Source: an uncultured Phaeodactylibacter sp. (GTDB lineage Bacteria; Bacteroidota; Bacteroidia; Chitinophagales; Saprospiraceae). Taken from it: 7,676 nt of DNA. The position numbers and the translations under genes were made by a program. Of this stretch, positions 1-4,475 are shown piece by piece. The stretch spans positions 1 through 7,676 of the forward strand of contig CAJXXJ010000164.1 of assembly GCA_913062745.1 (NCBI GenBank), in the 5' to 3' direction. The notes beneath the pieces are model-generated. The model did not search any database. It was not told where the DNA came from and saw only the letters and a program-made list of their open reading frames with translations. Every line of letters starts with the position of its first letter. Position 1 is the stretch's first letter.

Positions 1-252
1 CGCAGTCAGGCAGGTTGATTAGCCTCAAAATTCGCTCCCACTCAACCCATAAATTAACACTTGACAGACCACTAGCCATAAAATGAAGCCACTCAAATGG
101 CAATCCTGTCTATATCAAAACTATGGACTATAGAATGAAAGGTAAGTGAGGGAGTCTGCTTTTCTCTAAATAACAACGCCTAGCGGCCATAAACTATGAA
201 CTATAAACTATGAACTATAAACTATAAACCATGCCCCCTCAACCACCCTCTC
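1..252. other. Non-coding left-edge region with AT-rich stretches
   Basis: All frames are broken by frequent stops and I recognise no gene fragment here. It lies downstream of the NfeD-like gene, which reads towards it. The only clear structure is the RAACTAT repeat at 191-232, with a two-unit relative at 118-131. No convincing terminator with a T-tract was seen. Confidence 0.6.
191..232. repeat. Six-unit 7-bp tandem repeat (RAACTAT)
   Basis: Units run in register: AAACTAT, GAACTAT, AAACTAT, GAACTAT, AAACTAT, AAACCAT. The alternation of AAACTAT and GAACTAT gives a 14-bp higher period, and the last unit is degenerate. A second two-unit copy (AAACTAT GGACTAT) occurs at 118-131. The repeat begins about 20 bp beyond the stop codon of the NfeD-like gene. 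Its function is unknown; it could be a slippage-generated intergenic repeat. Confidence 0.85.
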
Positions 253-855
253 CTACAGCCGCCCCATCTGATGCGACTCATGCGGATAGCCATTATCCGT
301 AGCGGGCTCAACGAGCAATACACGGCCTTCCAGCACGCCCACTACCCGCACCGGCTCTCCGGCACGCAATTCCACGCCAGCCGTCATCGCTTCCAGTTCG
401 TAGGGCATGCCGCTCAGATCGAGGTGGACTTTGCCGAAGCCATTGCGGTGAGAAGGCACCGTATGCAGCACCCGCCCGGTCGTCTGCAGCAGGCGTGCAT
501 GATCCATCGGCTGGGAGCGGGGAGCCAGCCGCAGCAGCATCAGGGTAACGCCCTTAGCCGCCGCCGCCGCAATCAGGCCGGCGATGCCGCCCAGAATTAG
601 CGACAGGGTATCGGAGCCGCCCCGGGTAGAGGACAGCAGGCCGATCCAACCGAAGAAAGCCAGGAAGGTCAGTATGGTGCGGGGATTAAAAATGCGCGCC
701 AGACGAGCGGTAGCCTCTGCTTCCGTTTCCGGCTGCAGCAGGCTGAGTACGATAAGGATAAGCAGAAGCAAACTGCTGGAAACCGCTACAAGCCAGAAGC
801 TTTGCTGTAACCAACTGAGCTGTTCCCACCAATCTCCAAAAAATACTCCAGGCAT
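253..855 (-). CDS. NfeD/YqiJ-like membrane protein with C-terminal OB-fold
   Basis: About 200 aa from the start at 855. Three hydrophobic segments are visible: about residues 20-40 (SFWLVAVSSSLLLLILIVL), 58-76 (TILTFLAFFGWIGLL) and 82-110 (a Gly/Ala-rich helix). A soluble domain of about residues 121-184 follows, with the beta-strand pattern of an NfeD/YqiJ OB-fold: G-x-V-x-x-x-P, GKVHLDLSG, then G-x-x-V-x-V-x-x-V-x-x-x-x-LLVEP. Proteins of this type usually work beside flotillin-like SPFH proteins in the inner membrane; no flotillin gene is present here, so that role is only inferred. An in-frame ATG at 957 would add 34 basic residues with unlike codons (CGA, AGG, CTA). I prefer 855 because relatives begin a few residues before the first helix. 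The gene is divergent from prs. Family assignment rests on pattern only. Confidence 0.65.
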   Translation of the reverse strand: MPGVFFGDWWEQLSWLQQSFWLVAVSSSLLLLILIVLSLLQPETEAEATARLARIFNPRTILTFLAFFGWIGLLSSTRGGSDTLSLILGGIAGLIAAAAAKGVTLMLLRLAPRSQPMDHARLLQTTGRVLHTVPSHRNGFGKVHLDLSGMPYELEAMTAGVELRAGEPVRVVGVLEGRVLLVEPATDNGYPHESHQMGRL

Positions 856-959
856 GGCATTCAGTAGTCGTGAAAGCGAACGATATAATCCGCCTTTGGA
901 CTCGAAGGTACCGACCTTTAGTTCCCCCGGCAGCTTCCTTCGACTAATCCGGGGCATTT

Positions 960-976
960 TTCGCTGAAAAAGCGAA
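960..976. repeat. Short perfect inverted repeat upstream of the NfeD-like gene
   Basis: TTCGCT at 960-965 and AGCGAA at 971-976 flank a 5-nt loop. A second stem (CGCATC 978-983 with GATGCG 990-995) follows at once. Both lie in the divergent intergenic region, immediately 5' of the longer in-frame ATG (957) of the NfeD-like gene. They could be operator-like or leader hairpins. Neither has a T-tract, so neither looks like a terminator. Confidence 0.3.
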
Positions 977-1045
977 CCGCATCGCCAATGATGCGCCCCG
1001 GACGGATGAATTTGGTTTTAGCCGGAATTAAATTCGCATAGTTTG

Positions 1046-1053
1046 TACCTTTG
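1046..1053 (+). promoter_or_regulatory. Bacteroidota-type -7 box for prs (TACCTTTG)
   Basis: This is an exact match to the Bacteroidota -7 consensus TAnnTTTG, 23 nt before the prs ATG, which implies a short leader. A good -33 TTTG at the usual spacing is not visible; the only nearby TTTG (1011-1014) is about 10 bp too far upstream. Confidence 0.5.
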
Positions 1054-1076
1054 CAACTCAGGCAAAAAATCGGCAA

Positions 1077-2024
1077 ATGAACACGCATCCAATGCTCGAG
1101 GTGAAACTCTTTTCCGGCAATACTTCTGCTTATTTAGCAAACAGTATCGCCGACTACTACGGGCATCCTCTCGGCGACTTGAAAATCAACCGCTTCAGCG
1201 ACGGCGAAATGCAGCCCGTCATCAACGAATCTGTGCGGGGAGCTTACGTCTTCTTCATACAGTCTACCTACCCGCCTACGGAAAACCTGATGGAGCTGCT
1301 CCTCATGATTGATGCCGCCCGGCGGGCTTCGGCGGGCTACATTACGGCGGTCATCCCCTACTTTGGCTACGCCCGGCAGGACCGCAAAGACAAGCCCCGG
1401 GTGCCTATTTCTTCCAAGCTCATCGCCAATCTGCTGCAGGCCGCCGGCGCTAACCGCGTCATGACGATGGACTTTCACGCCGATCAGATACAGGGCTTCT
1501 TCGATATCCCGGTGGACCACCTTAAGAGCGAGGCCATCTACATCCCGTACCTGAACGACCTAGACCTGAGCAACGTCACCTTTGCCGCTCCGGATGTGGG
1601 AGGCGTGAAACGGGCCCGCACCTACGCCAAGCACTTTGCCCGCCCGCTCGTCATTTGCGACAAGTACCGCAAGCAGGCCAATGAGGTAGCTGAGATGACC
1701 GTGATCGGAGATGTGGAAGGCGCAGATGTCATTCTTGTGGATGACCTCGTGGATACCGCCGGCACGCTCTGCCGCGCAGCTAACATCATCATGGAGAAGG
1801 GGGCGAAAAGCGTGCGCGCTTTCTGTACGCACCCGGTCCTCTCCGGTAATGCGTACGAGAAAATTGCTCATTCAGAGCTCGGAGAGCTGATCGTTTGTGA
1901 TACCATCCCCCTGAAGGAGGAATCCGAAAAGATCAAAGTGCTCAGCACGGCCAAGCTCTTTTCCCGGGCGATCCGCAATACGCATGAGCACCGTTCTATT
2001 TCGGCGCTCTTTGTGGATGGCTAG
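1077..2024 (+). CDS. prs: Ribose-phosphate pyrophosphokinase (PRPP synthetase)
   Basis: The 315-aa product makes PRPP from ribose 5-phosphate and ATP in the cytoplasm, feeding purine, pyrimidine, NAD, histidine and tryptophan synthesis. Family landmarks are in order: FSDGE at 40-44, the ATP-site segment RQDRKDKPR at 100-108, the metal-site segment MDFHADQ at 131-137, PDVGG at 172-176, the catalytic-loop residues K196 and R198 in DKYR, and the PRPP-binding loop VDDLVDTAGT at 221-230. Length is that of class I enzymes, so the gene appears complete. ATG 1077 was chosen because it fits the -7 box; ATG 1092 (residue 6) is possible, and there is no Shine-Dalgarno site to decide. All 17 arginines use CGN codons. 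The TAG stop (2022-2024) is shared with the left end of the IS: T and A belong to the duplicated target and G is the first IS base. Confidence 0.97.
   Translation: MNTHPMLEVKLFSGNTSAYLANSIADYYGHPLGDLKINRFSDGEMQPVINESVRGAYVFFIQSTYPPTENLMELLLMIDAARRASAGYITAVIPYFGYARQDRKDKPRVPISSKLIANLLQAAGANRVMTMDFHADQIQGFFDIPVDHLKSEAIYIPYLNDLDLSNVTFAAPDVGGVKRARTYAKHFARPLVICDKYRKQANEVAEMTVIGDVEGADVILVDDLVDTAGTLCRAANIIMEKGAKSVRAFCTHPVLSGNAYEKIAHSELGELIVCDTIPLKEESEKIKVLSTAKLFSRAIRNTHEHRSISALFVDG
2022..2023. repeat. TA target-site duplication, left copy
   Basis: The dinucleotide TA directly precedes the left IS end and is repeated at 3372-3373. IS630/Tc1-mariner elements insert at TA and duplicate it. These two bases are also the first two of the prs stop codon. 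Confidence 0.8.
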
Positions 2025-2052
2025 TGGCTCCGGCACTAATAAAGCGTATTTG
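2024..2052 (+). repeat. Left terminal inverted repeat of the IS
   Basis: It matches the reverse complement of 3343-3371 at 24 of 29 positions without gaps. It contains the transposase stop codon (TAG on the minus strand, 2036-2038). Its outer 13 bp are nearly self-complementary around a TCC centre, spoiled by one G at 2027. Confidence 0.85.
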
Positions 2053-2809
2053 CTTTCTTTCGGTCAAAGCCTTTGAATTTCCACTTCAGGGGCTTGGCCA
2101 GATAGGAATTGTAATATTCAATAAAGTTTTCGATTCTGGCTGTCAAGCTCTCAATAGAATCGAAGCTTTGATGATTAAGTGCTTTTCGCTGAAGGTGCCC
2201 AAACCAGTTTTCAATAGGATTGAGCCATGAACAGTGCTTAGGCGTGAAAAGGAATCGAATGGCATGATGGTCGACTTCGAGGAAAGCTTTACGAGTGCTC
2301 TTTGATTTGAGTACCCCACTTTTGCCTTTAACGCCCAAGTCTCCCACATAACCAATTTGAGAAGCCACCCACTCGACCAAAGATGCTGACATATGGGTGT
2401 TGAGCTGGTCAACAAGAAAGACGGCCTGTTGGCCTTCCTGCAACACGTCAGTAGTACGCTGAATAAAGCATAGAAAGTCCGGTTCGGTGCGAGTAGGATG
2501 GATGCGGTAACTGATTAGTTGTCCGGTAGCGACATCCTGAGCCGCCATCAGCGTGGTAGTGCCATGGCGTTTGTATTCATACTCTACCCGCCGGTCTCTG
2601 CCTGGCCTAAGAGGCTGGCTCTTACGCTCTAATGCCTGAATACCTGTTTTCTCGTCTACACTGAACAGGCGTATGTCCTTGTTCAGCCCTGAGATGGCCA
2701 ATAGGATTAGCTTGCAGATCGTTCGTACCCGTTGGGCAAAGGCCTCCCAATTGTGGATGCGGGGGAAGAGCCAATAACGGTTCTTATGCGGACGTACCTC
2801 CCGATTTTT
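2036..2809 (-). CDS. IS630 transposase, C-terminal DDE catalytic part (orfB frame)
   Basis: The frame is open for 257 codons from 2809, just after an in-frame TAA at 2810-2812. It starts with RPHKNRYWLFP and WEAFAQRV, the normal link between the DNA-binding half and catalytic core of IS630 transposases. The RNase H-like core then shows the three acidic residues: D in FSVDEKTG, D in FLVDQLNTH and E in NPIENWFG. The hallmarks YKRHGTTTL, DVATGQ, DLGVKGKSG and TPKHCSWLN are also present. The C-terminus ends PLKWKFKG and then the stop, as in complete relatives. The first possible internal start is a TTG at 2701, only 15 residues before the first Asp; it would lose the linker, so independent translation is unlikely. 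I read this as the second half of one protein joined to orfA by a frameshift at 2805-2811. Confidence 0.88.
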   Translation of the reverse strand, partial: KNREVRPHKNRYWLFPRIHNWEAFAQRVRTICKLILLAISGLNKDIRLFSVDEKTGIQALERKSQPLRPGRDRRVEYEYKRHGTTTLMAAQDVATGQLISYRIHPTRTEPDFLCFIQRTTDVLQEGQQAVFLVDQLNTHMSASLVEWVASQIGYVGDLGVKGKSGVLKSKSTRKAFLEVDHHAIRFLFTPKHCSWLNPIENWFGHLQRKALNHQSFDSIESLTARIENFIEYYNSYLAKPLKWKFKGFDRKKANTLY

Positions 2810-3305
2810 TTAAAATGTTCCTCACATGACTGGGGGAAATCTTATCTACTATTTTTTGCTCCATAGCCACTTGGGCGAGCGTGTCTCTAGTCCAGGCCCC
2901 TTGAGGAAGCCCATAATCAGAGGGCTTTTTACACGCCAGAGCGACAATTTGTTCCTTTTGCGCTTGAGTGATGCGTGGCTTCACCCCGCTGCGTGCACGG
3001 TCAGAAAGGACTAAATCTATTTGTTTGCCTAGTTCATGGTCGCTGATTGGTTTTCCATCACAATCCACTTCCAGGGCTTCGAGCCGCCCCTGATTGCTTG
3101 CCCATCGAGTATACCAACGTGTGCCTACATCCGCACGCAGCCCTAAGTCCTTAGCTGAGCTAAAGGCACTTTTGCCCTCTAGCATACCGTGGAGGAGCGC
3201 ATAGCGCTGATGCAGCCGGTGGCTAAGATGGCCTTGCTTTAGGCGTTTGTTTATCAACGAACGCTGTCTTGGGCTTGCCTCTAAGGGCGGAAGTGCTTTT
3301 GCCAT
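2784..3305 (-). CDS. IS630 transposase, N-terminal DNA-binding part (orfA frame)
   Basis: 173 aa from ATG 3305. It contains the helix-turn-helix region of an IS630 transposase: a first HTH at about residues 50-70 (SAFSSAKDLGLRADVGTRWYTRW), then KPRITQAQKEQIVALA and a winged-HTH segment ending ISPSHVRNILK. That last segment is directly followed in relatives by LKPHR-RYW, which is found here only in the next frame. The final eight or so residues (KSGGTSA) have no family match and follow the A7 run. A GTG at 3332 would add nine residues, but it falls inside the -7 box, so ATG 3305 is preferred. A frameshift (programmed, or by polymerase slippage) to orfB would give about 422 aa in total. Without it, this product is a DNA-binding protein with no catalytic site, which might act as a transposition regulator. 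Confidence 0.85.
   Translation of the reverse strand: MAKALPPLEASPRQRSLINKRLKQGHLSHRLHQRYALLHGMLEGKSAFSSAKDLGLRADVGTRWYTRWASNQGRLEALEVDCDGKPISDHELGKQIDLVLSDRARSGVKPRITQAQKEQIVALACKKPSDYGLPQGAWTRDTLAQVAMEQKIVDKISPSHVRNILKKSGGTSA
2805..2811 (-). other. A7 run at the transposase orfA/orfB frame junction
   Basis: On the coding (minus) strand the sequence is TTTTAAAAAAATCGG. Frame A reads I-L-K-K-S; loss of one A, or a +1 shift, gives I-L-K-N-R-E-V-R-P-H. That aligns without a gap with the usual I/F-L-K-x-x-x-L-K-P-H of the family. It is either a programmed slippage site or an inactivating one-base mutation in a homopolymer. Confidence 0.7.
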
Positions 3306-3348
3306 ATTTGAATTATCTTTATGCTTGAGCACAAAGATAATTCAAATA
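3305..3348. repeat. 16-bp perfect inverted repeat at the transposase start
   Basis: Arms at 3305-3320 and 3333-3348 are perfectly complementary (AAAGATAATTCAAATA on the right arm), with a 12-nt loop. The inner arm ends on the first base of the transposase ATG, and the outer arm overlaps the inner part of the right terminal repeat. The -7 box of the transposase lies at the loop edge. A transcript entering from outside the IS could fold this stem and mask the start codon; one starting at the internal promoter would lack the outer arm. The masking role is inference. Confidence 0.8.
3332..3339 (-). promoter_or_regulatory. -7 box of the transposase promoter (TATCTTTG)
   Basis: It is an exact TAnnTTTG match on the minus strand, about 27 bp upstream of the preferred ATG at 3305. 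It sits within the outer arm and loop edge of the 16-bp inverted repeat. No good -33 TTTG is found at the expected distance inside the right terminal repeat. Confidence 0.5.
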
Positions 3349-3371
3349 CCATTAACTAGTGCCGGAGGCAC
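3343..3371 (-). repeat. Right terminal inverted repeat of the IS
   Basis: It is the partner of 2024-2052 (24 of 29 identical). The outer 13 bp form a perfect palindrome, GTGCC-TCC-GGCAC. Including the flanking TA, the self-complementary arms grow to 9 bp (3355-3363 and 3367-3375). Confidence 0.85.
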
Positions 3372-3373
3372 TA
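3372..3373. repeat. TA target-site duplication, right copy
   Basis: This TA directly follows the right IS end. Joining 2023 to 3374 rebuilds the empty site, in which prs ends GGC TAG TAA, a double stop. Confidence 0.8.
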
Positions 3374-3381
3374 GTAATGTG

Positions 3382-3404
3382 CTTGATCAGCGTTACTGGT
3401 CAAG
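3382..3404 (+). terminator. Possible prs terminator hairpin, separated from prs by the IS
   Basis: CTTGATCAG (3382-3390) pairs with CTGGTCAAG (3396-3404) across a 5-nt loop; the one non-Watson-Crick pair is a G-U wobble in a plus-strand transcript. It is followed by CCTTGTTG, only a weak U-tract. In the rebuilt empty site it lies about 8 bp past the prs stop codon and before the end of the convergent coiA-like gene. Confidence 0.35.
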
Positions 3405-3455
3405 CCTTGTTGCAGCGGGGCCGTCTGAAAATATTGATCATAGGGTAGCTGGTAA

Positions 3456-4349
3456 TCAAACCGAAGACTGCCACGGCTTGGCGCAAGGCGCTTCTTCCAA
3501 ATGCCCCCAGCAGTGTACTTTTTTGGGCAGCAACGGGACCTCCCGGAAACCTGCATAAGTTTTTTCAAACTCCAGCTCTATGCAAAACGGGCAATGCATA
3601 CAATCCTGTATGACATTGGCATAAGCTTCACCTTCCCGAAATCCGGAGCGCCATACCCGCCGCCGTGCCGGACAGCCTTCCACAATATATTGATGATAGC
3701 CCTTGTAGCGCCCCGGTTTGACTTTTCGCTCCGCAGCAAGCTTTCGCAGCCGGTACTCCGCCCGCTGTTGCTGAGGGTTGAACAGCCATTGCTTGCAGTC
3801 CAGCCCGCGCAGCACCGCATCGTGGAAGGCTGCTATATCGGGCGTACCCTTTTGTGCTAAATGATCTTCGTAGAGCTGTAGCGCATCAATTTCCAGGACA
3901 GGAAGCCCTAATCGCCTCAGTTTAAATACCTTGCTTTTAGGTACTTCGTGCTGCACCCTGATCTCGATCAGGAGCTTTTTCGGCCCCGCAGTTAAAAGTA
4001 AGTCCGGGCGTATGTCGTTTAAGGTGGGTTCTGTTTCTGCCCCGTCGTAGGTAAACCGGGCAGCGCGGAAGTAAGCCTTCCGTTGCCGGTGCAAATAGAC
4101 CGGTGGAACATTAATGCTCTTTTTCCGGGCTATAAGCTGCTTAATGCTTTTGTGAAGCGCTGTTTCCCAGCCGTGCCGGCAGTCCGCATCTTTGGCGTGA
4201 GCAAAATGATGAGCTTGCCGGTCCCCTTTTTTGGCGATAAGCCGGGCACCGCATTCCAGGCAGTAGCAATTGCAGCCCAATCCGCTTTCCACCATAGTGA
4301 TATCTACAAGTTCGTTATTACGCAGGGCAAAGGTGATAGAGTGGCGCAT
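3456..4349 (-). CDS. Competence protein CoiA-like nuclease-domain protein
   Basis: 297 aa, cytoplasmic, with no signal peptide. The N-terminal module has the CoiA-type zinc-finger pattern: C30 and C33 (YCLECG), then a G-x-x-x-x-HHFAH segment at 42-51 and C57, followed by ETALHKSIK (62-70). A PD-(D/E)xK-like nuclease core follows, with RPDLLL (114-119) and IEIRVQHE (128-135), so D116, E129 and R131 in place of the usual Lys or Gln are candidate active-site residues. The C-terminal third has CxxCxxC at 250-256. CoiA is needed for processing incoming DNA during natural transformation in streptococci; many Bacteroidota carry related proteins with no proven role, so the function here is inferred. 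ATG 4349 is the first start and fits the family N-terminus. It lies 126 bp downstream of the PBP1A gene on the same strand. The proteins could be co-transcribed, but no functional link is evident. Confidence 0.8.
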   Translation of the reverse strand: MRHSITFALRNNELVDITMVESGLGCNCYCLECGARLIAKKGDRQAHHFAHAKDADCRHGWETALHKSIKQLIARKKSINVPPVYLHRQRKAYFRAARFTYDGAETEPTLNDIRPDLLLTAGPKKLLIEIRVQHEVPKSKVFKLRRLGLPVLEIDALQLYEDHLAQKGTPDIAAFHDAVLRGLDCKQWLFNPQQQRAEYRLRKLAAERKVKPGRYKGYHQYIVEGCPARRRVWRSGFREGEAYANVIQDCMHCPFCIELEFEKTYAGFREVPLLPKKVHCWGHLEEAPCAKPWQSSV

Positions 4350-4475
4350 TGTTTTTTATAACAATATACTTTCGTAGGGTCTAAAAGTCAAGCCCACAAA
4401 GGTTGAATCCTTCAATTCGAAGGGAGGTGGAAGCCTTTTGCGACAAGAACTACTCCCGGCCGTAATCCATCCCGT
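4350..4475. other. Intergenic gap between the PBP1A and coiA-like genes
   Basis: Both neighbours are on the minus strand. There is a small 5-bp stem (CCTTC 4409-4413 with GAAGG 4419-4423) without a U-tract, and a TATATTG (minus strand, 4362-4368) resembling a -7 box but very close to the coiA-like ATG. Neither is strong evidence for a terminator or promoter. Confidence 0.3.

Larger units (their letters stand above)
2024..3371 (-). mobile_element. IS630-family insertion sequence, complete, 1348 bp
   Basis: Both ends, the TA duplication and a transposase spanning nearly the whole length are present. Terminal inverted repeats are 29 bp with 24 matches, and the outer 13 bp read GTGGCTCCGGCAC (left) and GTGCCTCCGGCAC (right, reverse complement). 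The transposase lies on the minus strand with its promoter in the right end and its stop codon inside the left repeat. The element belongs to the IS630 subgroup with a long transposase carrying the DLGVKGKSG segment between the second Asp and the Glu. It inserted between prs and the coiA-like gene. Intact ends and an intact DDE triad suggest a recent insertion; whether it is active depends on the frameshift near 2805-2811. Confidence 0.9.

Noticed and set aside
1..252. Possible CRISPR array or origin iterons from the 7-bp repeats
   Set aside because: The units are contiguous 7-mers without spacers, so this is not CRISPR. There is no DnaA-box cluster or replication gene nearby to suggest an origin.
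584..967. Plus-strand open frame antisense to the NfeD-like gene
   Set aside because: The predicted product is Arg/Ser-rich with no recognisable pattern, whereas the minus strand gives clear membrane helices and an OB-fold.
3247..3558. Plus-strand open frame spanning the right IS junction
   Set aside because: It crosses the IS end and overlaps two minus-strand genes antisense. It has no recognisable motifs.
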